From Bacteroides fragilis (GTDB taxonomy: Bacteria; Bacillota; Clostridia; Lachnospirales; Lachnospiraceae), in contig JAMPFK010000010.1 in NCBI GenBank assembly GCA_023664485.1, forward strand, positions 1-64,000: a stretch of 64,000 bases of DNA. Reading direction: 5' to 3'. The translations under genes were made by a program, and so were the position numbers. The number at the start of each line of letters is the position of its first letter. The first letter of the stretch is position 1. Shown piece by piece: positions 1 to 6,758 of the stretch. Under the pieces are notes generated by a model. That model ran no database searches. It saw nothing but the letters and a program-made list of their open reading frames with translations, and was not told where the DNA came from.

Positions 1-1
1 T

Positions 2-397
2 GTACAGCAACATGATTTAGTGAAGTATGGTCTTATGCCTGAATTGATTGGAAGATTGCCTATAATAACAACACTGAATCCATTAAGTGAGGAAGATTTG
101 ATAAAGATACTGACTGAGCCAAAAAATGCACTTACAAAACAGTATCAGGAATTACTTGCTATGGATGGTGTGAAGTTGGAGTTTAAAGATGATGCATTGA
201 AAAGGATTGCTGAACTGGCTATTAAAAAGGAAATCGGTGCAAGAGGGCTGAGAAGTATTATTGAAAAAGCTATGCAAAATGTGATGTATTCAATTCCTGA
301 TAGGTCAGATGCAAAAAAGGTAATTGTTACTTCTGGTGTTATTGATGGTACAGAAGAAGCAGTTATTTATGGTAATAGGAATAAGAAAATTGCGTGA
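2..397 (+). CDS. clpX: ClpX-like ATPase, C-terminal part (open at left edge)
   Basis: The reading frame is open from base 2 and ends at a TGA. The 132 visible residues match the end of the ClpX AAA+ unfoldase: a G-L-M-P-E-L-I-G-R-L-P segment (sensor 2 region entry), then I-L-T-E-P-K-N-A-L and the sensor-2 segment G-A-R-G-L-R-S-I-I-E. ClpX hexamers unfold tagged proteins for the ClpP peptidase. Codon use here is as AT-rich as the rest of the element, and the neighbours are element genes, so this is probably an element-borne paralogue rather than the housekeeping copy (inference). Walker motifs lie off the window and could not be checked, nor whether the N-terminal zinc domain exists. Confidence 0.85.
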   Translation, partial: VQQHDLVKYGLMPELIGRLPIITTLNPLSEEDLIKILTEPKNALTKQYQELLAMDGVKLEFKDDALKRIAELAIKKEIGARGLRSIIEKAMQNVMYSIPDRSDAKKVIVTSGVIDGTEEAVIYGNRNKKIA

Positions 398-442
398 GAG
401 AAAACTTTTCGTTCACGTAATTTAAAATACGGAGTAGTGAAT

Positions 443-748
443 ATGATAAAAACCAAAACATTATATAGAGTTCCTAATATGTTTGAAACCTTTGAAGGCG
501 TATGTGGTACGCCTACAGGTGTTTGGTGTACGGATAATCTGGATTGCCAAAATATGAGTATAGAAGATGCACAGAATAATAGTGTGTGTCTTAGTGGAAA
601 TGTGATTAATGAGAGCATAAAAGACCAACTTATATTCACATTTTTAGATACAGTAAATTACAGTCTGGCAAAAGATAAGTTTATGAAAATTGAATATGAA
701 GAATTGATTGCAGAATGTAAATCTATTGAAATGGTAGTTTGTGAATAG
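443..748 (+). CDS. Hypothetical protein, about 101 aa
   Basis: I do not recognise a family. The ATG at 443 is preferred over the upstream GTG at 437 because GGAG at 431-434 sits 8 bases before it. The protein has four or five cysteines in its first half (around V-C-G-T-P-T-G-V-W-C) and an acidic, helical-looking C-terminal half. No membrane segment or signal peptide is visible. It lies 45 bases after the ClpX gene and may be cotranscribed with it. Confidence 0.6.
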   Translation: MIKTKTLYRVPNMFETFEGVCGTPTGVWCTDNLDCQNMSIEDAQNNSVCLSGNVINESIKDQLIFTFLDTVNYSLAKDKFMKIEYEELIAECKSIEMVVCE

Positions 749-832
749 AAGGATTATGTTTAGAGTGTTTTCATTCCGTTTGGATAAAACTCAAATTGGT
801 AACGGTGGTATATGAAGGGATAGTTAATCGCA

Positions 833-1150
833 ATGTATTTTTATAGTAAAGAGACGTCAAGAATAGAAGATGATTATAGGATATATTCACATTTAGGCTA
901 TGAGGGGATATGTATTTATTGTGGGGATTCTTTTAAGAGCAGTAGTCCTAAAGCAAAATATTGTTCTCAAAGATGCCGGAATGATGCCTATATAAAAAGA
1001 AGAAAAGAAAGTAAATGCTTAGAGAAACAAAAAATGTGTGTGATATGTAAGAAACCGTTTACAGCAAAGAAAAAAGATGCAATGTATTGTTGTGATGCTT
1101 GTAAACAAAAAGCATATAGGGAACGAAAGAATGTTACTAATTTGAGTTAA
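833..1150 (+). CDS. Small protein with two zinc-finger-like repeats
   Basis: This is a 105-residue basic protein with two similar cysteine units: C-I-Y-C-G (about residue 27) followed by Y-C-S-Q-R-C, and C-V-I-C-K (about residue 69) followed by Y-C-C-D-A-C. Each is followed by a basic helix (N-D-A-Y-I-K-R-R-K and K-Q-K-A-Y-R-E-R-K). The C-x2-C...C-x3-C layout is typical of treble-clef or FCS-like zinc fingers that bind nucleic acid. The internal duplication is seen directly; the nucleic-acid role is inferred. A GAAGGGA ribosome site lies at 814-820. The gene's last codons overlap the left arm of the first hairpin described at 1133-1180. Confidence 0.6.
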   Translation: MYFYSKETSRIEDDYRIYSHLGYEGICIYCGDSFKSSSPKAKYCSQRCRNDAYIKRRKESKCLEKQKMCVICKKPFTAKKKDAMYCCDACKQKAYRERKNVTNLS

Positions 1151-1247
1151 GCTGATTTTAGGCAAACTGAAATTAGTAACCAATATTTTTCATAATATAG
1201 TTACTAATAATGGTTGTGGTATTTTTACCATAACTTGAATTAGTAAC
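1133..1247 (+). promoter_or_regulatory. Twin stem-loops framed by GTTACTAAT / ATTAGTAAC
   Basis: Two successive inverted repeats share the same outer arms. The first pairs 1133-1148 with 1165-1180 (16 bases, one mismatch). The second pairs GTTACTAAT at 1200-1208 with ATTAGTAAC at 1239-1247, and contains an inner hairpin, 1213-1220 with 1227-1234, around a T-rich loop. They fill the gap between the zinc-finger gene and the helicase, and the left arm of the first lies within the last codons of the upstream gene. They could be protein-binding operators or an RNA attenuator. There is no proper T-run for an intrinsic terminator. Confidence 0.55.
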
Positions 1248-1285
1248 AAACTGCAAAACTATATTGATGGTGGAGAAAATAATAT

Positions 1286-3562
1286 ATGGTAGATTTATTG
1301 AAACATAATCAAGAGGCTTATGAAAAAGTGCAAAAAGCGATTGCAGAAGGTAAAAAAAAGATTGCCATTTCCCATGCAACAGGTACAGGGAAATCATATT
1401 TGATTGCAAAATTGTTTGAGGATTACAGTAATGACAAGAAACTTGTTTTAGTACCATCTACATATATCAGTGACCAGATACAGGCACTTTTTGAGAAATA
1501 TGATATTCAGAATGTAAACATTATTCTTTATCAGAGATTAATCAAAATGTCTGATGAAGATATTACAGCTATGAATTATGATGTGATTGCTTTAGACGAA
1601 TATCATCATGATACAAGTAAGGTATGGGGCAAGAAAGTAAAAGCATTGATTGAATCCCATCCAGAATCAATTATTTTCGGTACAAGTGCAACGCCTGTTA
1701 GATCAGATGGCATAAACACTATTGATGAATTGTTTGAGGGAAATTGCGCAAGTGATTTACCTTTGTCAGAAAGTATTGTAAAGAAAATAGTGCCACTTCC
1801 TAAATATGTTGGCGCGTTGTACACACTGGATGATGAATTAGAAAAGTTACGGAAAAAGATAGAAAATGCCACAAACACAAGTGAAGAAAAGAAGGAATTT
1901 TATAAGAAAATTAATACAATGCGTTCTCAGATCGAGAAGTCATATGGTATGCCTATTATTCTGAATAAGCATATCACTAACAAAGACGGCAAATATATCA
2001 TTTTCTGTAAGAATAAAAAACATCTTAGAGAAGTTAAAAGTACAGTAATTGAATGGTTTAAAACGGCTGGATTTAAGGATATCAACGCATATGAAGTATA
2101 TTCAGACTATGAAAATAAAGATACTGAATATAAGGCGTTCTTTGATGATACAGGCCATAATATGAAGCTACTATTTTGCGTAAATATGCTGAATGAAGGT
2201 TTGCATCTCGAAAATATTTCAGGGGTGTTATTATTGCGTCCTACCAGAAGCATGATAGTGTTTTTACAGCAAATTGGAAGAGCGATTGAAGCCAATAATA
2301 CAAATACACCAGTGATTATTGATGCTGTAAATAACTTTAGTTCTGCTGGACAAGGTATGAAATTATTAGGAGAAATCAAAGATTCTATTGCGAAAGAGAA
2401 AGAAAGCAATTCAAATTTTAACGATAGTGGATTTGAAGATATTGATATTTTCTTTGTAGTGGAGCAGATTGTTGAGATACAAAAGATGTTTAAAGAGATT
2501 GAGGGGTGGATACAAAATGATTGGGATTTATATATTAGGACATTGAAACAATATAAGGAACGTGAGGGTAATTGTTTGGTTCCATTGAGACATATTGAAG
2601 ACATTGAAAATAAGAAAATAAAACTTGGACAATGGGTACAGTGCATTAGATTGAGAAAAAAAGAAAAAAATAATTATTTATTGACAGAGGATATGGTACA
2701 GGAATTAGATGATATTGGGTTTGTTTGGGATGTATATCAATATAATTGTAAAATTTGCTTACAAGCACTTAAACAATATAAAGAAAGAGAAGGTAATTGC
2801 TTAGTTCCAGTTAGACATATAGAAATAATAAATGATGGAATAAGGATTAATTTAGGGCAATGGGTAAATAAAATAAGAGTAGCGTATAATGGAGGAAGAT
2901 CATATAAAGCATTAACACAAGAAATAATAGACGAATTAGATAATCTTAATTTTATTTGGAAAAATAGACAAGAGACTTCTTTTGACAAATTTTATAGATA
3001 TATGTGTGTTTTCAAAAAACAATATGGACATCTTGATATTAAAACTAGAGATATGCTTGACGGATATAGTATAGGGAATATGTATTTACATTTTTCACAA
3101 GAATTTAAAAAAGGAAAGTTATCTATTGATCAAATAGAAAAATTAAAGAAAATAGGTGTAGATTTTTCTGTTGATAAAAATATGAAAAGACATAAAGAAA
3201 ATTTGGAATTATCAAGGAAAGCCGTAAAAGAAGGTATAAAAATTAATGTGAAAAATCAAATTTATCAAGGAGTAAATTTATATAATTGGGCTATAAAATA
3301 CAAGACTATGTTTTCACAAGAAGAACAATTAATTATTGAAAAATTGTTACCAAAAGATGTAAGAAAACCAACTCGCATTAAAGATGTAGACGGAAATGTT
3401 TATGTTTACTCATCAATAAGTGAAGCTGGTCGTGCATTATATAATTATTTTCATGTAGTCGATAATGAAAATAAAGGTATTACTGTAGTTTATAATCGTA
3501 TTTCTGGATATACAAAAAGTTCTCAATATAAAGGATTGCTGATTGAAAGTGTGAGTGCATAA
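1286..3562 (+). CDS. SF2 DEAD/H-type helicase with helicase-associated (HA) repeats
   Basis: This 758-residue protein has Walker A A-T-G-T-G-K-S at residues 31-37, a Walker B/DExH variant L-D-E-Y-H-H at about 103-108, motif III G-T-S-A-T-P and motif VI-like Q-I-G-R-A-I-E. These are the marks of superfamily 2 translocases of the restriction-enzyme/UvrB type. Residues about 412-560 hold two tandem helicase-associated repeats, each beginning L-K-Q-Y-K-E-R-E-G-N-C-L-V-P and ending in a D-x-x-x-F-x-W segment; this HA domain (Pfam 'Helicase associated') is common in plasmid and phage helicases. The C-terminus (about 690-758) has an I-S-E-A-G-R-A segment like NUMOD-type DNA-binding modules. A TGGAG ribosome site lies 10 bases before the ATG. 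It probably remodels DNA for the element; its substrate is unknown. Confidence 0.85.
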   Translation: MVDLLKHNQEAYEKVQKAIAEGKKKIAISHATGTGKSYLIAKLFEDYSNDKKLVLVPSTYISDQIQALFEKYDIQNVNIILYQRLIKMSDEDITAMNYDVIALDEYHHDTSKVWGKKVKALIESHPESIIFGTSATPVRSDGINTIDELFEGNCASDLPLSESIVKKIVPLPKYVGALYTLDDELEKLRKKIENATNTSEEKKEFYKKINTMRSQIEKSYGMPIILNKHITNKDGKYIIFCKNKKHLREVKSTVIEWFKTAGFKDINAYEVYSDYENKDTEYKAFFDDTGHNMKLLFCVNMLNEGLHLENISGVLLLRPTRSMIVFLQQIGRAIEANNTNTPVIIDAVNNFSSAGQGMKLLGEIKDSIAKEKESNSNFNDSGFEDIDIFFVVEQIVEIQKMFKEIEGWIQNDWDLYIRTLKQYKEREGNCLVPLRHIEDIENKKIKLGQWVQCIRLRKKEKNNYLLTEDMVQELDDIGFVWDVYQYNCKICLQALKQYKEREGNCLVPVRHIEIINDGIRINLGQWVNKIRVAYNGGRSYKALTQEIIDELDNLNFIWKNRQETSFDKFYRYMCVFKKQYGHLDIKTRDMLDGYSIGNMYLHFSQEFKKGKLSIDQIEKLKKIGVDFSVDKNMKRHKENLELSRKAVKEGIKINVKNQIYQGVNLYNWAIKYKTMFSQEEQLIIEKLLPKDVRKPTRIKDVDGNVYVYSSISEAGRALYNYFHVVDNENKGITVVYNRISGYTKSSQYKGLLIESVSA

Positions 3563-3598
3563 GAGATTATACAAAAAGGGGACGGGAAAATAAAATAT

Positions 3599-4303
3599 AT
3601 GGGCAATAAATTTACTATATTAAAAGGACAAGAGGATATTAAAGACACGAACAGAGTTATGAGGACGATTGCGTTTCATGATTGTTGGGAACGACAATAT
3701 CATAACTCCATTTTACAAGTAATAGAGAAGAATAAAGGCATAAAGATAGCAGATTATCCGCAAGATGATTTAATGAGAATTTCTTTATCTGGTATCAAAT
3801 ACATTAATTCTATTCGTGAAATTAGAAGAGAAAATACAAGATTGGGTACAGATTATGTACAGACTTTAGAGGAAGCGCAAGTCGCATTTCAGCTAATAGA
3901 TGCAATATTTACGGTTTGTGGATATCTAACATTGAGGAATTTTGTAAATACATTTCCTATCGAAAAGGATTATAGCGGTGAGAAATGGCAGTGTAAAGAT
4001 TACTTTTCCACAATGGAAGTGCTATCTAAGATGGATTGGGACAAGCCAATAGGCAGAGATGAGCTATCAGAGTTGCTGTGGGATTATGATAATTCAGATT
4101 TAAGACATGCTTATGTAGAGTTTACAACGGCTATGAGTGCTATTTATCGGGCGCAGACTGGTAAAGGGATAGCTGAAACATGGCTTGATGATTTGGGAGT
4201 ACCTACATATTCAGAAAATAAGGAAACGGGAATTATGAGGAATAATCAGACAGGCGATATTATGAAGCCTAAGAAAGTGAGCCATTTACATATTGTGAAG
4301 TGA
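3599..4303 (+). CDS. Hypothetical protein, 234 aa
   Basis: I do not recognise a family. It is a soluble, mixed-charge protein with no signal peptide or membrane segment. Residues 95-125 contain a hydrophobic helix-like stretch (Q-L-I-D-A-I-F-T-V-C-G-Y-L-T-L). It starts 36 bases after the helicase stop, with a strong purine-rich ribosome site (AAAAAGGGGACGGG), so the two are probably one transcription unit and may act together. A 9-bp hairpin lies just after its stop. Confidence 0.6.
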   Translation: MGNKFTILKGQEDIKDTNRVMRTIAFHDCWERQYHNSILQVIEKNKGIKIADYPQDDLMRISLSGIKYINSIREIRRENTRLGTDYVQTLEEAQVAFQLIDAIFTVCGYLTLRNFVNTFPIEKDYSGEKWQCKDYFSTMEVLSKMDWDKPIGRDELSELLWDYDNSDLRHAYVEFTTAMSAIYRAQTGKGIAETWLDDLGVPTYSENKETGIMRNNQTGDIMKPKKVSHLHIVK

Positions 4304-4324
4304 TTTGGGTGGAATCATAAAAAT

Positions 4325-4354
4325 GTGCCTTTGGCTGTGGGAGGTCAAAGGCAC
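4325..4354 (+). terminator. Hairpin after the helicase operon (possible terminator, no T-run)
   Basis: GTGCCTTTG at 4325-4333 pairs perfectly with CAAAGGCAC at 4346-4354 around a 12-base loop. It lies between two convergent genes. There is no following run of T, so if it ends transcription it is a weak or factor-assisted site. Confidence 0.35.
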
Positions 4355-4427
4355 TGGAATATGGTTGAGGATGTGAAAATAGGACTTTTAGGTTTATAGT
4401 TATATTATTGTTGTGATAAAGAATATA

Positions 4428-5384
4428 CTAATTGATATATTGGCTTAATGCTTCTGTTAATTCATCTGTAAAATATGAAGCCTTGTTTTCTTCATAAAGA
4501 ATTGGCATAGGAAATGTTGAACAATAATCTCTTATGCGACTAAAATAACTAATACAATTATTACCTATAAAAATGGTAGTGTTATCTAAAGCTGAAAAAT
4601 ATCCCAAAAGAAATAATAGATCATTTTCTAATGACGAGATATCAACAATTATTATATCTGATTCAGAACATATTTTTCGAATATCTGGTATATTTATGTG
4701 TTCAAGATGTTTTAATAGTATTTTTTTATTAGTATAAATAGACATACAAGATTCCTTAATATTTTTTTTAATTGTTTCTAGTGGCAAAATATCTGAATCA
4801 TAAAGTATTGTAGAGATTTTAACTTTAGTATTATTTTTTGAGTGTATATTTTGTCTTGAATGATTTTTAGTGTTTTTTGTCCATCCACATAAATCATATT
4901 CATTGTCATTTAGAAAGTAATTTAATTGAGAAAGTACAGATAAAGAAATTTGATCTGTATTTTGAGCAAATTTAACAATATTTGTTTTGACGGCTTTTTT
5001 AAATGGCTCATATTTGTCAATATTTTCTTTTTCAAAAATAGCATCGTTACCATTATTTGCAGCTTTTATATGAAGAAAGCTATCGTCTAAAACAATGGCA
5101 AACACAGGCGTATTTTTAGAAAGAGCGTATTTATATTCAAGCTCTGTATAACTTAAACCAGATTCTTCTTCAATAGAACCATATCGACCACCAAGAATAA
5201 GCATATATACATCAGACTCATCTATCCATTTATAAATGGTTTGCATCTGAGATTTTCCCGCTTTAAATAGTTCCATACCAGCAGGAATATGACCAGCATC
5301 AAGAATAGCTTGTACGGCTGCTTGACGTTCTTCAATGAGATCTGTATATGTGGATGAAACAAAAACTTGTAATTTTTTATTCAT
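4428..5384 (-). CDS. DUF4062 protein with second Rossmann-like nucleotide domain
   Basis: This protein has 318 residues. The N-terminus V-F-V-S-S-T-Y-T-D-L-I-E-E-R followed by G-H-I-P-A-G-M-E-L-F and S-D-V-Y-M-L-I-L-G-G-R-Y-G-S is the signature of the DUF4062 domain, a TIR/nucleotide-type fold often joined to immune-like modules. The C-terminal third reads S-D-I-I-I-V-D-I-S-S-x4-L-L-F-L-L-G-Y-F-S-A-L, which resembles the strand-turn-helix of nucleoside 2-deoxyribosyltransferase/TIR-like domains. The protein is thus a fusion of two nucleotide-binding-type units, reminiscent of defence effectors (inference). It stands alone on the minus strand, divergent from the membrane-protein gene at 5657. 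CAAAGGAGC gives a good ribosome site and a TATAAT -10 lies at 5413-5418 (complement). Confidence 0.75.
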   Translation of the reverse strand: MNKKLQVFVSSTYTDLIEERQAAVQAILDAGHIPAGMELFKAGKSQMQTIYKWIDESDVYMLILGGRYGSIEEESGLSYTELEYKYALSKNTPVFAIVLDDSFLHIKAANNGNDAIFEKENIDKYEPFKKAVKTNIVKFAQNTDQISLSVLSQLNYFLNDNEYDLCGWTKNTKNHSRQNIHSKNNTKVKISTILYDSDILPLETIKKNIKESCMSIYTNKKILLKHLEHINIPDIRKICSESDIIIVDISSLENDLLFLLGYFSALDNTTIFIGNNCISYFSRIRDYCSTFPMPILYEENKASYFTDELTEALSQYIN

Positions 5385-5656
5385 AGTAAAGGCTCCTTTG
5401 TTGATATAAGCAAATTATACTATGATTGTTTTGTAAAGGGAATAGGGATTTGCTCAAATTTTGACAATGAAATGGGTCTTTCAATAGTTAGGCGGTTTGG
5501 AGATTTATTATGTACTGATTATAAGATATATAAAGAACTTTGAGAGTGATTAGAAAAGATTGAGAGGGCGAATGGAAAATATGTGTGTTTAAGTGTTGAA
5601 TATTAATGTAATGTGTCGTACAATGTTATCGTTGCAAATTAAGAAAGGATAACATT

Positions 5657-6364
5657 ATGACGATACATGGGAAAATAACATTTAAAGAAGCTATAATAAT
5701 TGATGAAAAGTTGATGGAAGACTTAGAAAAAGTAGTTTTGGAATATTTTACCAATATAAAATATGTAGGTGGTTTGTGTAATGGTGATGATATTGTATTT
5801 GATACTCTTTCAGAATTGCTATTGTATGAAAATGCCAATCAAAGAAAATTGATTAAATTGAAAGTTAAATTTGATTACAACGAAATTGAATTTTATCCTA
5901 CAATTGGTGGAATGTGTAGTTATAAATACACGGTATGTGGTTTCTTTACTACAAATAATGAAAATATAAGCATATTATTTGAGAAAAAAATCAAAGATAT
6001 TTTAGAAAAGCATAGGAGAAAAAAGTGGTATACCATATTGACAAAAATCTCTATGATGCATTTTAGCATTTTTCTACCGGGGATTTCTGCTGTCTCAACT
6101 ATATACACCATAATGCAAGGGGAATTGTTAGGGGAAGTTGTATATACAATAAATCTTGTAAATTTAGGTATGCTATCAGTAATGTTATTTATAGTGCTTT
6201 GTATTATTTTTGCTAAATGTAGGAATGCATTATTACCGCCAGTTTGTTTTATGTTGGGAGAACAAATACAAGAAATAAAAAGAAATGAAGACAGATTTAG
6301 TAAAATATTTTGGGGTGTTGTAGTCGCTTTTATAGTTTCTTTTATAGTTGCGAAAATAGCATGA
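5657..6364 (+). CDS. Hypothetical membrane protein, 235 aa
   Basis: The first ~125 residues are soluble (it begins T-I-H-G-K-I-T-F-K-E-A) and contain a cysteine-glycine segment at V-G-G-L-C-N-G-D-D. Three membrane segments follow, at about residues 134-157, 162-188 and 214-234. I do not recognise the family. The layout, cytosolic sensor-like part plus C-terminal membrane helices next to a DUF4062 gene, is what some membrane-acting defence effectors show, but no motif proves it. An AAAGGAT ribosome site precedes the ATG. A strong terminator follows at 6371. Confidence 0.55.
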   Translation: MTIHGKITFKEAIIIDEKLMEDLEKVVLEYFTNIKYVGGLCNGDDIVFDTLSELLLYENANQRKLIKLKVKFDYNEIEFYPTIGGMCSYKYTVCGFFTTNNENISILFEKKIKDILEKHRRKKWYTILTKISMMHFSIFLPGISAVSTIYTIMQGELLGEVVYTINLVNLGMLSVMLFIVLCIIFAKCRNALLPPVCFMLGEQIQEIKRNEDRFSKIFWGVVVAFIVSFIVAKIA

Positions 6365-6367
6365 TAA

Positions 6368-6408
6368 ATATCAGCCATCAAAAATAAAATGATGGCTGGT
6401 ATTTTTTT
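6368..6408 (+). terminator. Intrinsic terminator
   Basis: CAGCCATCA at 6372-6380 pairs with TGATGGCTG at 6390-6398. The stem extends outward to about 13 bp through ATA/TAT and one wobble, and a run of seven T follows. It closes the membrane-protein gene. Confidence 0.85.
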
Positions 6409-6412
6409 ACTC

Positions 6413-6463
6413 TTGACATACAAACATACATTCGATATAATTGCAAATATAGAACATACGTTC
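6413..6463 (+). promoter_or_regulatory. Consensus promoter with LexA/DinR-type SOS box
   Basis: TTGACA at 6413-6418 and TATAAT at 6436-6441 are separated by exactly 17 bases, a perfect sigma-A promoter. GAACATACGTTC at 6452-6463, right at the expected start of transcription, fits the Firmicute LexA/DinR box (GAAC-N4-GTTC with the favoured R-N-R-Y centre). A degenerate second copy, AAACATACATTC, lies in the spacer at 6422-6433. The promoter points at the RNA polymerase gene, whose predicted start is about 300 bases further on; nothing else is visible in 6464-6758. Repression by LexA and induction after DNA damage are inferred. Confidence 0.75.
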
Positions 6464-6758
6464 TCCATAACAAAGCAATTCATCGTATTGGCAGTATGAT
6501 GGATTGTAAAACAAGATACATACAAACACACAGATTCAGAAATTCATTATGAGAAAATTTAATAGTGATTAAAAAGATATATATTTAGAGCAGTTTCTAA
6601 AATGGGATTGCTTTAAGTTTTATTTTTATACGCTCTTTTTTCAAATTGTAATTATTAGGGTTTGAAATTTTGTGGTGGATTTAATTTTAAAAAGAGAAGT
6701 AGTAAGTGAAACATTGTTATTGTGGATTTTAGATTATAAAATTGTGGAGGTACAGAAA

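Noticed and set aside
5461..5489. TTGACA at 5461 as promoter of the 5657 gene
   Set aside because: No acceptable -10 at 16-18 bases downstream.
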